DNA from: Sinorhizobium garamanticum
GTDB taxonomy: Bacteria; Pseudomonadota; Alphaproteobacteria; Rhizobiales; Rhizobiaceae
Assembly (NCBI RefSeq): GCF_029892065.1
Contig: NZ_CP120373.1
Location: forward strand, 3,603,001-3,667,000
DNA: 64,000 nt
Direction of reading: 5' to 3'
Shown: positions 27,045-35,046 of the stretch, piece by piece
Layout: each line of letters starts with the position of its first letter
How positions within the stretch are numbered: the first letter of the stretch is position 1
Position numbers and translations under genes: made by a program
The notes under the pieces: generated by a model
Told to the model about the DNA's origin: nothing
Databases searched by the model: none
The model's input: only the letters and a program-made list of their open reading frames with translations

Positions 27045-27070
27045 ATGATCTTGGATGCGTCCAAGATCAT
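27045..27070. promoter_or_regulatory. Perfect inverted repeat upstream of the MATE gene
   Basis: ATGATCTTGGA (27045-27055), spacer TGCG, TCCAAGATCAT (27060-27070): an 11-bp perfect palindrome 26 bases before the MATE ATG. It could be an operator or a leader hairpin. There is no T run after it, so it is not a terminator. Confidence 0.55.
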
Positions 27071-27096
27071 GAACGTGATCTGGAGCCAGGTTTCCC

Positions 27097-28536
27097 ATGC
27101 TGACCACGAACACGAGCCGAATGAAGCTGCAGAACGATAATTCGTGGAGCAACCACTTTCGTGCAAGCTTCTATCTCGGCGTGCCCTTCATCGGTGCGCA
27201 ACTGGCGCAGCTGGCGATCAATACGACCGATGTGCTGATGGTCGGAAAGCTAGGGGCCACCGAGCTCGCGGCCATCATCCTTGCGACGCAGGCGTTCTTC
27301 ACCGTCTTCATCTTCGGCAGCGGCTTTGCCAATGCCGTGGTACCCATGGCCGCGCAGGCACAGGGCCGCGGCGACAAGGTTTCCGTCCGCCGCGCGGTGA
27401 GAATGGGCATGTGGGTGGTGCTGCTCTACGGTGCACTCACGGCGCCGCTCCTTTGGATGGCAGAGCCTATTCTTCTCTTTGCCGGCCAAAGGCCCGAGGT
27501 CGCGAAGCTTGCCGGGGGATACCTGCACATCGCACAATGGGCGATTTTTCCGAGCCTGATCTTCATGGTGCTGAGGGCTTTCCTGAGCGGATTGGAGCGG
27601 GCAGGGATCATCCTCTACGTGACGCTTGTAACGCTCGTTCTCAATGCGCTGCTTTGCTACGTGCTGATCTACGGACATTTCGGCTTTCCGGCGCTCGGCA
27701 TATTCGGCGCAGCCCTCGCGGCCCTTGGCGTTGCCTTGCTCGGTGCAGGCCTGACGATCGCCTATATCCGCAGCCGGCCGGAACTGAACCAGTACGAGCT
27801 CTTCGTTCGTTTTTGGCGGCCGGACTGGCCGGCGTTCCGCGAGGTGATCTATCTCGGCGTTCCGATCTCCATAACCATCCTCGCAGAAGTCAGCCTGTTT
27901 ACAGCCGCGTCGCTGCTCATGGGCAACATCGGCACGATGGAACTGGCTGCGCACGGGATCGCGCTTCAATTCGCCTCGATCGCCTTCATGATCCCGCTCG
28001 GTCTCGCGCAGGCTGGAACAGTGCGTGTCGGTCTGGCCTACGGAAGCGGCGACATGTTGGGCGTCAGACGGGCCGCCGTCGCCGTACTCGTCCTCGGTAG
28101 CCTCTTTGCCGCCATCGGCAGCACGATCTTCGCGCTATTTCCCCGCCAGCTTGCAGCCCTCTACCTGGATACGAGCCGGCCCGATGCGGCGGAAGTGCTT
28201 GCCTTTGCCGGTCCGTTGATCGTCATCGCCGGGGCTTTCCAGCTTGTCGATGGTCTCCAGGCCATTGCCGCCGGCATGCTGCGCGGCCTTAAGGACACGA
28301 CGGTACCAATGATACTGGCGATGATCTCCTACTGGCCGATCGGCTTCTTCTGCGCCTGGGCATTCGCTTTTCCGCTGAACTTCGGCGGCGTCGGCGTCTG
28401 GTTCGGCTTTGTGCTCGGGCTTGCGGCGGCAGCCTTGTCGCTCAATTGGCGATTCTTCCATCTGCTTCGTTCGATGCAAGCGAAGGCCTTTGAACCAGAG
28501 CCCCGTGGCGAGCCTCAAACCACCCTGCGCGGCTAA
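27097..28536 (+). CDS. MATE-family efflux transporter (NorM-like)
   Basis: A 479-residue multidrug/toxic-compound extrusion pump of the inner membrane with 12 predicted helices in two homologous halves. Landmarks are GVPFIGAQLAQLAINTTDVLMVGKLGATELAA at the start of half one and GVPISITILAEVSLFTAASLLMGNIGTMELAAHGIA at the start of half two. The VDGLQAIAAGMLRGLKDT motif is near the end. These pumps use Na+ or H+ gradients. The ATG at 27097 follows a GGAG; ATG 27121 is an alternative. The perfect palindrome just upstream suggests regulation. Confidence 0.95.
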   Translation: MLTTNTSRMKLQNDNSWSNHFRASFYLGVPFIGAQLAQLAINTTDVLMVGKLGATELAAIILATQAFFTVFIFGSGFANAVVPMAAQAQGRGDKVSVRRAVRMGMWVVLLYGALTAPLLWMAEPILLFAGQRPEVAKLAGGYLHIAQWAIFPSLIFMVLRAFLSGLERAGIILYVTLVTLVLNALLCYVLIYGHFGFPALGIFGAALAALGVALLGAGLTIAYIRSRPELNQYELFVRFWRPDWPAFREVIYLGVPISITILAEVSLFTAASLLMGNIGTMELAAHGIALQFASIAFMIPLGLAQAGTVRVGLAYGSGDMLGVRRAAVAVLVLGSLFAAIGSTIFALFPRQLAALYLDTSRPDAAEVLAFAGPLIVIAGAFQLVDGLQAIAAGMLRGLKDTTVPMILAMISYWPIGFFCAWAFAFPLNFGGVGVWFGFVLGLAAAALSLNWRFFHLLRSMQAKAFEPEPRGEPQTTLRG

Positions 28537-28550
28537 GGAATGACAAGAAA

Positions 28551-28582
28551 AAGCCGGACGGGCAGGGGAGGCCGTCCGGCTT
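28551..28582 (-). terminator. Strong terminator, T tail on the minus strand
   Basis: An 11-bp perfect stem AAGCCGGACGG / CCGTCCGGCTT is followed on the minus strand by TTTTTCTTG. It therefore terminates the minus-strand transcript carrying the small membrane peptide gene (28657-28773), and also backs up the MATE gene on the plus strand. Confidence 0.9.
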
Positions 28583-28586
28583 ACAG

Positions 28587-28619
28587 AGCGACCTCATCAG
28601 GGGAAGACATGAGGCCGCT
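28587..28619 (-). other. Hairpin between the small gene and its terminator
   Basis: AGCGaCCTCAT (28587-28597) pairs with ATGAGGcCGCT (28609-28619), 10 of 11 positions. It sits in the 3' untranslated part of the small-peptide transcript, directly before the terminator. A stable 3' element or an embedded sRNA domain is possible. Confidence 0.55.
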
Positions 28620-28656
28620 TATTTTGAAACTTCCGGCAAGAAGTTCCTGGAGGCAT

Positions 28657-28773
28657 TCACAGATTAAAGCCGCGGTCTTGCTGGTTGCGGACACGCACTT
28701 CGCTGCGAAGCGCATGGATTGCAGCAACGGACATCGCGAAAAACATCGTCATCGAAAACAGAGCAAGTCCCAT
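28657..28773 (-). CDS. 38-residue putative membrane peptide under a stress-type promoter
   Basis: The ATG at 28773 opens 38 codons ending at TGA (28657). The peptide starts MGLALFSMTMFFAMSVAAIH, one hydrophobic helix, then a polar charged tail (LRSEVRVRNQQDRGFNL). A GAAAGGA ribosome-binding site lies 8 bases before the ATG. Upstream is GGAAC-N17-CGTT, the recognition pattern of the alphaproteobacterial general-stress sigma factor (RpoE2/EcfG). A hairpin and a strong T-tailed terminator follow in the same orientation. Promoter, RBS, frame and terminator line up as a complete small gene. I do not recognise the family. Confidence 0.65.
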   Translation of the reverse strand: MGLALFSMTMFFAMSVAAIHALRSEVRVRNQQDRGFNL

Positions 28774-28797
28774 GGCCGTAATCCTTTCAGTTCCTAA

Positions 28798-28823
28798 AAC
28801 GGCATGTCTCCAAAAAAGGTTCC
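28798..28823 (-). promoter_or_regulatory. Putative RpoE2/EcfG promoter
   Basis: Minus strand GGAAC (28819-28823), 17 bp, CGTT (28798-28801). S. meliloti RpoE2 promoters have GGAAC-N16/17-CGTT (known consensus). It ends 24 bases before the ATG of the 38-residue peptide gene. Confidence 0.6.
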
Positions 28824-29002
28824 GTTCATTCTTGCCTCACGGTACAACTTCCGGTGTGAAACCATCTTGAACACTCCATTCATCTAGCATTCATTCTTTC
28901 CCGCGTGCTGTTTCCGAGGGAACAGCCGGGACGCGGTTCGCGCTGCCCTTGCGATCAGCCGCTGTCCGTGACAAAAGGCTTCACCAAACGGAAACAGGTG
29001 CG

Positions 29003-29497
29003 ATGACCACGGCTTTCTATCCCGGCTCCTTCGATCCGATGACGAACGGGCATCTTGATGTGCTTGTGCAAGCACTGAATGTCGCCGCAAAGGTCATCGT
29101 GGCGATCGGCATTCATCCGGGAAAGGCGCCGCTTTTTTCCTTCGAAGAGCGCGCCGAGCTCATCCGCCGCTCGCTGAGCGAGTTTCTGCCTGAAAGGGCC
29201 GGTGATATCGCCGTTGTTTCGTTCGATAATCTGGTGGTCGACGCGGCGCGCCATCACGGTGCGACCCTGCTCGTGCGGGGCCTGCGCGACGGCACGGACC
29301 TCGACTACGAGATGCAGATGGCGGGCATGAACCGGCAGATGGCTCCGGACATCCAGACACTGTTTTTACCGGCGGGTACCGCATCGAGGCCCATTACGGC
29401 CACATTGGTCCGCCAGATCGCGGCGATGGGCGGCGACGTAAGCGCTTTCGTCCCCCGTGCGGTCCATCAAGCGCTGCAGGCGAAGCGTACGGCCTGA
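29003..29497 (+). CDS. coaD: Phosphopantetheine adenylyltransferase
   Basis: A 164-residue enzyme for the fourth step of coenzyme A synthesis, joining 4'-phosphopantetheine and ATP. The nucleotidyltransferase motif [10 protein letters not shown] is at the N terminus, [23 protein letters not shown] in the middle, and [23 protein letters not shown] at the end (the ISST/SS-R signature region). The ATG at 29003 is where homologues begin. It is the first gene of the coaD-ppiA-ppiB-queA-tgt run. Confidence 0.97.
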   Translation: MTTAFYPGSFDPMTNGHLDVLVQALNVAAKVIVAIGIHPGKAPLFSFEERAELIRRSLSEFLPERAGDIAVVSFDNLVVDAARHHGATLLVRGLRDGTDLDYEMQMAGMNRQMAPDIQTLFLPAGTASRPITATLVRQIAAMGGDVSAFVPRAVHQALQAKRTA

Positions 29498-29530
29498 ACG
29501 CGCGGAGCTCACACCACTCAGGGAGAACCC

Positions 29531-30103
29531 ATGAAAATCCTCCAATTCGCTTTTGCCGGCGCCCTGGCGTTCGCCGCCTTGACGGGGACTGCCTTCGCGC
29601 AGTCCGGCGACAATGTGATTACCATACAGCTCAAGGACGGCCCGGTCGTCGTCGAGTTGCGCCCGGACATCGCGCCGAAGCACGTTGATCAGATCAAGGC
29701 GCTCGCTGCCGCAGGCGAATACGACAACGTTGCCTTTCATCGCGTGATCAAGGGCTTCATGGCCCAGACGGGCGACGTACAATACGGCGATATGGAGCAG
29801 GGCTATCAGGCCGAACTCGCTGGAACGGGTGGTTCCTCCAAGCCCGACCTGCCGGCGGAATTCTCCGACGTGCCCTTCGAGCGTGGTACAGTCGGCATGG
29901 CCCGTTCGCAGGACCCGAACAGCGCCAACTCGCAGTTCTTTATCATGTTCGCGCCGGGCGACTTCCTCAACGGCCAATATACGGTCGTCGGCAAGGTGGT
30001 CGAAGGCATGGAGAATGTCGACAAGATCAAGCTCGGAGATGACGCCAACAACGGCGCCGTCACCGATCCAGACCGTATGATCAGCGTCAAGGTCGGCAAG
30101 TAA
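29531..30103 (+). CDS. ppiA: Periplasmic peptidyl-prolyl cis-trans isomerase (cyclophilin)
   Basis: A 190-residue cyclophilin with an N-terminal signal peptide (MKILQFAFAGALAFAALTGTAFA), so it acts in the periplasm. Core motifs are FHRVIKGFMAQTGD and NSANSQFFI, with the isomerase-site arginine in FHR. It lies 33 bases after coaD and 23 bases before a cytoplasmic paralogue. The pair is a usual alphaproteobacterial arrangement. Confidence 0.95.
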   Translation: MKILQFAFAGALAFAALTGTAFAQSGDNVITIQLKDGPVVVELRPDIAPKHVDQIKALAAAGEYDNVAFHRVIKGFMAQTGDVQYGDMEQGYQAELAGTGGSSKPDLPAEFSDVPFERGTVGMARSQDPNSANSQFFIMFAPGDFLNGQYTVVGKVVEGMENVDKIKLGDDANNGAVTDPDRMISVKVGK

Positions 30104-30126
30104 AGTCAAACAGAAGGAGAAGAACC

Positions 30127-30636
30127 ATGGCCGAGATCAAGGATCCGGAAAACACGATCATCATGGAGACCACGAAGGGCAGGGTCGTGATCGAGCTTCT
30201 GCCGGACGTCGCTCCGGGTCATGTCGATCGTATCAAGGAGCTGACGCGCGAGGGAGCCTATGATGGAGTCGTGTTTCATCGCGTGATCGAGGACTTCATG
30301 GCGCAGACCGGCGACGTCCAGTACGGAAAGACCGGCAGCGAACACTTTAATCCGGGCCGCGCAGGCATGGGCGGCTCCTCCAAGCCCGACCTGAAGGCCG
30401 AGTTCTCCGACAAGAGCCACGTGCGTGGCACGTGCTCGATGGCCCGCAGCCAGATGCCGAACTCGGCAAACTCCCAGTTCTTCATCTGCTTCACCGATGC
30501 TCCGTGGCTCAACAAGCAGTACTCGATCTGGGGCCAGGTGATCGAAGGCATGGAGAATGTCGACAAGATCAAGCGCGGCGAACCGGTGCGTGATCCCGAC
30601 ACTATCGTGTCGATGCGGGTTGCCGCAGACGCCTGA
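30127..30636 (+). CDS. ppiB: Cytoplasmic peptidyl-prolyl cis-trans isomerase (cyclophilin)
   Basis: A 169-residue cyclophilin without a signal peptide. FHRVIEDFMAQTGD and NSANSQFFICF are conserved. It is about half identical by eye to the preceding periplasmic copy, implying duplication with relocation of one product. AGAAGGAGAAGAACC precedes the ATG and a strong terminator follows. Confidence 0.95.
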   Translation: MAEIKDPENTIIMETTKGRVVIELLPDVAPGHVDRIKELTREGAYDGVVFHRVIEDFMAQTGDVQYGKTGSEHFNPGRAGMGGSSKPDLKAEFSDKSHVRGTCSMARSQMPNSANSQFFICFTDAPWLNKQYSIWGQVIEGMENVDKIKRGEPVRDPDTIVSMRVAADA

Positions 30637-30653
30637 TTTGCGCTAATGCACAG

Positions 30654-30699
30654 ACCCGCCCCGGTCGCGTCAAAAGACGCCGGGGCGGGTTTGCTTTTA
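30654..30699 (+). terminator. Rho-independent terminator after ppiB
   Basis: ACCCGCCCCGG (30654-30664) pairs perfectly with CCGGGGCGGGT (30680-30690), with a secondary CGTC/GACG stem in the loop, then TTGCTTTTAT. It separates ppiB from queA, so queA-tgt probably has its own promoter or depends on readthrough. Confidence 0.88.
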
Positions 30700-30711
30700 T
30701 ATGAACCATCG

Positions 30712-31794
30712 ATGCGCGTAGACCTGTTCGACTTCGACCTGCCGGAAACTTCCATTGCGCTGCGGCCCGCAAACCCGCGCGACAGCGCCCGCATGCTTGT
30801 CGTGCGGCCAGAGAGCGAGCCTGTCCTCAGCGATCATGGCGTTCTCGACCTGCCGTCCTTCCTGCGGCCCGGGGACGCACTGGTTTTCAACGACACCAAG
30901 GTGATACCGGCGCAGCTAGAAGGCCTTCGCAGGCGCAGCGAAGAGATCGTCACCCAGGTCTCGCTGACGCTGCATATGCGGGTCGCACCCGACCGCTGGA
31001 AGGCTTTCGCGCGACCGGCGCGCCGGCTGAAACCCGGTGACCGCATCTCGTTCGGCCACGGCGGAAACAGCTGCCTGCTCGGCACGCTCGACGCCACGGT
31101 CGAGGAGAAGGCCGACGCCGGCGAGGTTACGCTGCGCTTCGACCTTTCCGGACCGGCACTCGACGAAGCGATCATGGCCGTGGGCCATATCCCGCTGCCC
31201 CCCTATATCGCATCCAAACGTCCGGACGACGCACGGGACCGAACCGACTATCAGACCGTCTATGCGCGGGAAGAGGGGGCAGTCGCGGCACCCACCGCGG
31301 GACTGCATTTCACCGAACGCCTTTTCGCAAGACTCGACGAGGTCGGTGTCGAGCGGCATTTCGTCACCCTGCACGTGGGTGCGGGGACCTTTCTGCCGGT
31401 CAAGACGGATGACACCGACGATCACGTGATGCACGAGGAAATCGGCCACGTGAGCGCGGCGACAGCCAACAGCCTGAATGCGGTACGCGCGAGGGGCGGG
31501 CGCATCGTCTGCGTCGGCACGACGTCGCTTCGACTGATCGAAAGCGCGGCAACGAAAGAAGGCGAAATCCGGCCCTGGTCGGGCGCGACCGGCATCTTCA
31601 TCACACCGGGTTATCGTTTCCGTGCGGTGGATATGCTGATGACCAATTTCCATCTGCCGAAATCGACGCTTTTCATGCTCGTTTCGGCCTTCGCCGGGCT
31701 CGACACGATGCGTGCCGCCTACGCGCACGCGATCGCCGCCGGCTATCGCTTCTATTCCTATGGCGATTCAAGCCTGCTTTTTCGGAAAGACTAG
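30712..31794 (+). CDS. queA: S-adenosylmethionine:tRNA ribosyltransferase-isomerase
   Basis: A 360-residue enzyme that builds epoxyqueuosine on tRNA by transferring the ribosyl moiety of SAM. The ATG at 30712 starts the conserved [20 protein letters not shown]. Typical blocks are [34 protein letters not shown] and [20 protein letters not shown]. It abuts tgt with no gap, forming a queuosine operon. A terminator lies between ppiB and this start. Confidence 0.97.
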   Translation: MRVDLFDFDLPETSIALRPANPRDSARMLVVRPESEPVLSDHGVLDLPSFLRPGDALVFNDTKVIPAQLEGLRRRSEEIVTQVSLTLHMRVAPDRWKAFARPARRLKPGDRISFGHGGNSCLLGTLDATVEEKADAGEVTLRFDLSGPALDEAIMAVGHIPLPPYIASKRPDDARDRTDYQTVYAREEGAVAAPTAGLHFTERLFARLDEVGVERHFVTLHVGAGTFLPVKTDDTDDHVMHEEIGHVSAATANSLNAVRARGGRIVCVGTTSLRLIESAATKEGEIRPWSGATGIFITPGYRFRAVDMLMTNFHLPKSTLFMLVSAFAGLDTMRAAYAHAIAAGYRFYSYGDSSLLFRKD

Positions 31795-32925
31795 ATGACC
31801 GAGACGTTCCAATTCAAGCTGCTTGCAACCGACGGCAAGGCGCGCCGCGGCGAGGTTTCGATGCCGCGCGGCACGATCCGCACGCCTGCATTCATGCCTG
31901 TCGGGACCGTCGGCACGGTCAAGGCCATGTATCTCGACCAGGTACGCGAACTCGGTGCCGACATCATCCTCGGCAACACCTACCATTTGATGCTGCGTCC
32001 CGGCGCCGAACGTGTTGCCCGGCTCGGCGGACTGCACAAGTTCATTCGCTGGGAACGGCCGATCCTGACGGACAGCGGCGGCTTCCAGGTGATGTCGCTT
32101 TCCAGCCTGCGCAAGCTCAACGAGCAGGGCGTGACCTTCAAGAGCCATGTGGACGGCGCGCTCTATCACATGTCGCCGGAACGCTCGATCGAGATCCAGG
32201 GGCTGCTCGACAGCGATATACAGATGCAGCTCGACGAGTGCGTGGCGCTGCCTGCCGAACCCATCGAAATCGAGCGGGCGATGGAAATGTCGCTGCGCTG
32301 GGCGGAACGCTGCAAGGTGGCGTTCGGCGACCAGCCGGGCAAGGCGATGTTCGGCATCGTGCAGGGCGGGGACATTCCGAAACTGCGCGAGCGCTCGGCT
32401 CTTGCGCTAAGAGATCTTGATCTCAAAGGCTACGCGATCGGCGGCCTGGCCGTGGGCGAACCACAGGAGGTCATGCTCGACATGCTCGACGTCACATGCC
32501 CGGCGCTGCCTGCCGACAAGCCGCGCTACCTGATGGGCGTCGGCACGCCAGACGATATCCTGAAATCCGTCGCGCATGGCATCGACATGTTCGACTGCGT
32601 TATGCCGACCCGTTCCGGCCGCCATGGCCTGGCCTTCACCCGCTACGGCCGCATCAATCTTCGAAACGCACGCCACGCCGAAGATACGCGCCCGCTCGAC
32701 GAGCAATCGTCCTGTCCGGCAACACGCGACTACTCGCGCGCCTACCTGCATCATCTGATCCGCTCGAATGAATCGCTCGGGGGCATGCTGCTCAGCTGGA
32801 ACAACCTGGCCTATTATCAGGAGCTGATGGCGGGCATCCGCCAAGCGATCGAGGAGGGGCGTTACGCCGATTTCATGGCGGAGACCCAGGAAAACTGGAA
32901 GCGCGGTGACTTGCCGCCCGTCTGA
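31795..32925 (+). CDS. tgt: Queuine tRNA-ribosyltransferase (tRNA-guanine transglycosylase)
   Basis: A 376-residue enzyme exchanging guanine-34 for preQ1 in GUN tRNAs. Catalytic regions [11 protein letters not shown] and [13 protein letters not shown], and the second aspartate in [12 protein letters not shown], are present. The zinc-site segment reads [20 protein letters not shown], keeping one of the three cysteines of the canonical CxCxxC and the histidine. The ATG immediately follows the queA stop. Confidence 0.97.
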   Translation: MTETFQFKLLATDGKARRGEVSMPRGTIRTPAFMPVGTVGTVKAMYLDQVRELGADIILGNTYHLMLRPGAERVARLGGLHKFIRWERPILTDSGGFQVMSLSSLRKLNEQGVTFKSHVDGALYHMSPERSIEIQGLLDSDIQMQLDECVALPAEPIEIERAMEMSLRWAERCKVAFGDQPGKAMFGIVQGGDIPKLRERSALALRDLDLKGYAIGGLAVGEPQEVMLDMLDVTCPALPADKPRYLMGVGTPDDILKSVAHGIDMFDCVMPTRSGRHGLAFTRYGRINLRNARHAEDTRPLDEQSSCPATRDYSRAYLHHLIRSNESLGGMLLSWNNLAYYQELMAGIRQAIEEGRYADFMAETQENWKRGDLPPV

Positions 32926-32940
32926 CCTCCCTTCAGCCTG

Positions 32941-33363
32941 TCAGAGTTGAGGGCCGGACGCGGTCTGCAGCATCATCACTCCATTGATCTTGTAGGTGCC
33001 ATCCGGCTGGTGAACGAGATCGTAGATCGCCGTCCAGTCCTTGCCGTCCGATCCCGAAATCAGGACTTCCTGGAACACCTCTTCGCCGACTACCTTCGAG
33101 CGGCCGAAGGCGAAGTTGCCGGGGCGGTAGAGGTGCTGATAGCTGCGCTTGACCATGTCGAAAAAGATGATCTTGTCCGGAAATTTTGTCCTGATAGCCG
33201 GCGAGGCGAAGGAATAGGCTGTATCCGCATCGTCTTCCAGGAAAGCCTTGATTTGAGCGCGGATGATGGATTGCACCGTCTCGACAGGTTCATCAGCGAG
33301 GGCGGAGCCCGGTCCAATCAAAAGCGTGAGACAAAGTGCAAGAAGAACGATCCTGACCATCAC
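32941..33363 (-). CDS. Exported DUF4864 protein
   Basis: A 140-residue secreted protein with a signal peptide (MMVRIVLLALCLTLLIGPGSALA) and a domain matching DUF4864: VQSIIRAQIKAFLEDDADTAYSFASPAIRTKF, FDMVKRSYQHLYRPGNFAFG and WTAIYDLVHQPDGTYKINGVMM. The fold is NTF2/SnoaL-like by inference. Function unknown. It converges on tgt with 15 bases between stops. The insertion island begins about 40 bases upstream of its start. Confidence 0.85.
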   Translation of the reverse strand: MMVRIVLLALCLTLLIGPGSALADEPVETVQSIIRAQIKAFLEDDADTAYSFASPAIRTKFPDKIIFFDMVKRSYQHLYRPGNFAFGRSKVVGEEVFQEVLISGSDGKDWTAIYDLVHQPDGTYKINGVMMLQTASGPQL

Positions 33364-33401
33364 AGGCCTCCATCCGCTTCTTTGTCACCAAGGAGAGGCT
33401 T

Positions 33402-33415
33402 CATGCTAACGTCGG
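33402..33415. repeat. 14-bp direct repeat at the left edge of the IS island
   Basis: CATGCTAACGTCGG, identical to 37730-37743 in the same orientation. The repeats bound 4.3 kb of insertion sequence and debris. They may be a target-site duplication or the result of a recombination event. Confidence 0.7.
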
Positions 33416-34055
33416 TAAGCGGCTTGCGACCACTAGACTCCAACATCATTATTTTCTGTTTTACTCATATACGTATTATTTCAATACAGTACACAATAAT
33501 TCTAAGCTAAGCCTGCGGCCATCATAACTTTGTGATGCCGCGATTGCGAACGACTTTCGATCGGTGCAGCGCAGATCCCAGGCGCTCATGTCCGCCAACT
33601 TACGTCGAATCGGCACGGTTCGTGGCGTTTTCAAGGATGTCTTACGTTGGTAGACCAGCATCTAAAAAGGGCGAGCCGGCAAGAACTCTGGCGAACGAAA
33701 ACACGAACCGTCGGCTTAAGGAGATCTGCGCCGTGTCGGGCCGCGAGAGGCTGCGGCAAACGTCGCTGATCGTCAACGACAGCGCACAGCAGCAGCCGGA
33801 TCAGCTTCGAGCGGATCGGGATACGACGCCGACCGCGACAGATCGCGTACGATGGCGGTCGAGCTTTCGCACGATCTCACCTACGGGAGCAACGGGAGAG
33901 CTTGCGCTCCACGAGCTGACGAAGTTGTCGACGAACGGGATGGGGTGGGCTGCGACCAACAGCGCGACATGCAAGGCGAGGCAATCATTTTTATTGCCAT
34001 GCCGCACTTGGAAATCGAATGTACCCCCGCAGATATGATGTGGCGGCCAGGTTGA
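33416..34055. other. AT-rich and degenerate DNA at the left of the IS island
   Basis: 33420-33510 is notably AT-rich for this genome. The rest has short interrupted frames on both strands with no start context or conserved domain. A stretch near 33900 reads ELALHELTKLSTNG in one frame, faintly like the ATPase N-box region of HWE/HisKA_2 kinases, but nothing around it supports that. It is best taken as decayed mobile DNA. Confidence 0.45.
33982..34039 (+). mobile_element. Remnant of an IS30-type end
   Basis: TTTTTATTGCCATGCCGCAC, TTGGAAATCGAATGTACCC and GCAGATATGAT match, in the same orientation, the right end of the IS30-like element at 37582-37645 (TTTTTATTGGCATGTCGCAC, TTGGAAATAGAATGTACCC, GCATATGAT). 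No transposase accompanies this copy. Confidence 0.7.
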
Positions 34056-34308
34056 AATGTCCGCTCCGGCGCAAAGTAGAAATGTCACTTTGGGCGCGTC
34101 TTCAGCCATTTAGAAATGCGACACTCGGCATGTCCCACTTGCGCTGAGGCAAGCCCCCGACCGGACCGGCTGGGCCGGGTTGCAAGGGAAGGGAGGGGGC
34201 GGGTGAGGGACACCCATCGGCTTTAGCTTTGAGGGTTTCAATCTTCGCGCTCCTGAGGAATGATCTGAATCGGATCGACACTCCGGTTGGTTCTGCCAGG
34301 ATCACCTA

Positions 34309-35046
34309 ATGCTTCCACAAATTGAGCTGTCTGCCGACGTCGATGTAGTGGCCCTGTCGCCGCTGCTTCGCGGCATGGCCATGACTGTTTCCTACGCCGA
34401 TAGCCAAGGAGGTATCGGTCTGACCGCGTCGGGGGCGATGAACCGCAAGTTCGTCCACTGGGCCGCTGTTCACTTCGATTGGCCGGGCTATACGTCGGAG
34501 GATTTATACAGCGTCAACAAGGTTCTCAATGAAGCCGATATGCCGCCGCTTTTGGTCGTCCGTGACATGCTCAAGCATTTACGGCTTCTGCGGCGGCGAA
34601 AGGGCGTACTGGTGCCAACCCAACGCGGCCAGGACTTTCTGGCGAGACCGCAGGCCTTCTTCGATCTGATCGCCACGGATTATCTTTATGCTTATATCCA
34701 CTACGGGCAGACGCAGGAGGCCGTCCGCAATCGGATGCGTTGGTGGCACGTCTTTCTCAATCTTATCAATATGAAAGCAAATACGGGTTGTTCGCTGAAC
34801 GACCTGGTGAACGAGCTATACCCGAGCGAGTCGTATCCGGAGCCAGTAGAAATGACTGTCGAAGCCTGGGAGGAAAGGTCGGCGTTCCGCTACGACGTTA
34901 TTCGCCCGCTGTGCTGGCTGGGATTGCTGCACGAAGAGCGCGAGGGACTGACCATTTGGCAGGACGGAACCTACCACAAGACACCCTTGTGGACTGCCTG
35001 TTTAAAGCTGGACGCCAACATGCAATCCGAGTTTATTCTCCATTGA
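34309..35046 (+). CDS. Passenger protein of the ISNCY-like element, pRiA4b ORF-3 C-terminus-like
   Basis: A 245-residue protein inside the inverted repeats of the ISNCY-like element. The N-terminal half (GGIGLTASGAMNRKFVHWAA, then LLVVRDMLKHLRLLRRRKGVLVPTQRGQDFL) resembles the C-terminal region seen in plasmid pRiA4b ORF-3-like proteins, with a winged-helix look. This similarity is from memory and moderate. Its last 14 bases overlap the transposase end. No function can be assigned; a role in transposition control or host interaction is open. Confidence 0.6.
   Translation: MLPQIELSADVDVVALSPLLRGMAMTVSYADSQGGIGLTASGAMNRKFVHWAAVHFDWPGYTSEDLYSVNKVLNEADMPPLLVVRDMLKHLRLLRRRKGVLVPTQRGQDFLARPQAFFDLIATDYLYAYIHYGQTQEAVRNRMRWWHVFLNLINMKANTGCSLNDLVNELYPSESYPEPVEMTVEAWEERSAFRYDVIRPLCWLGLLHEEREGLTIWQDGTYHKTPLWTACLKLDANMQSEFILH

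Noticed and set aside
33532..34038. 168-codon frame in the IS island with ELALHELTKLSTNG, faintly like an HWE-kinase N-box
   Set aside because: Only a few residues fit and no other kinase motif is present; treated as decayed DNA.
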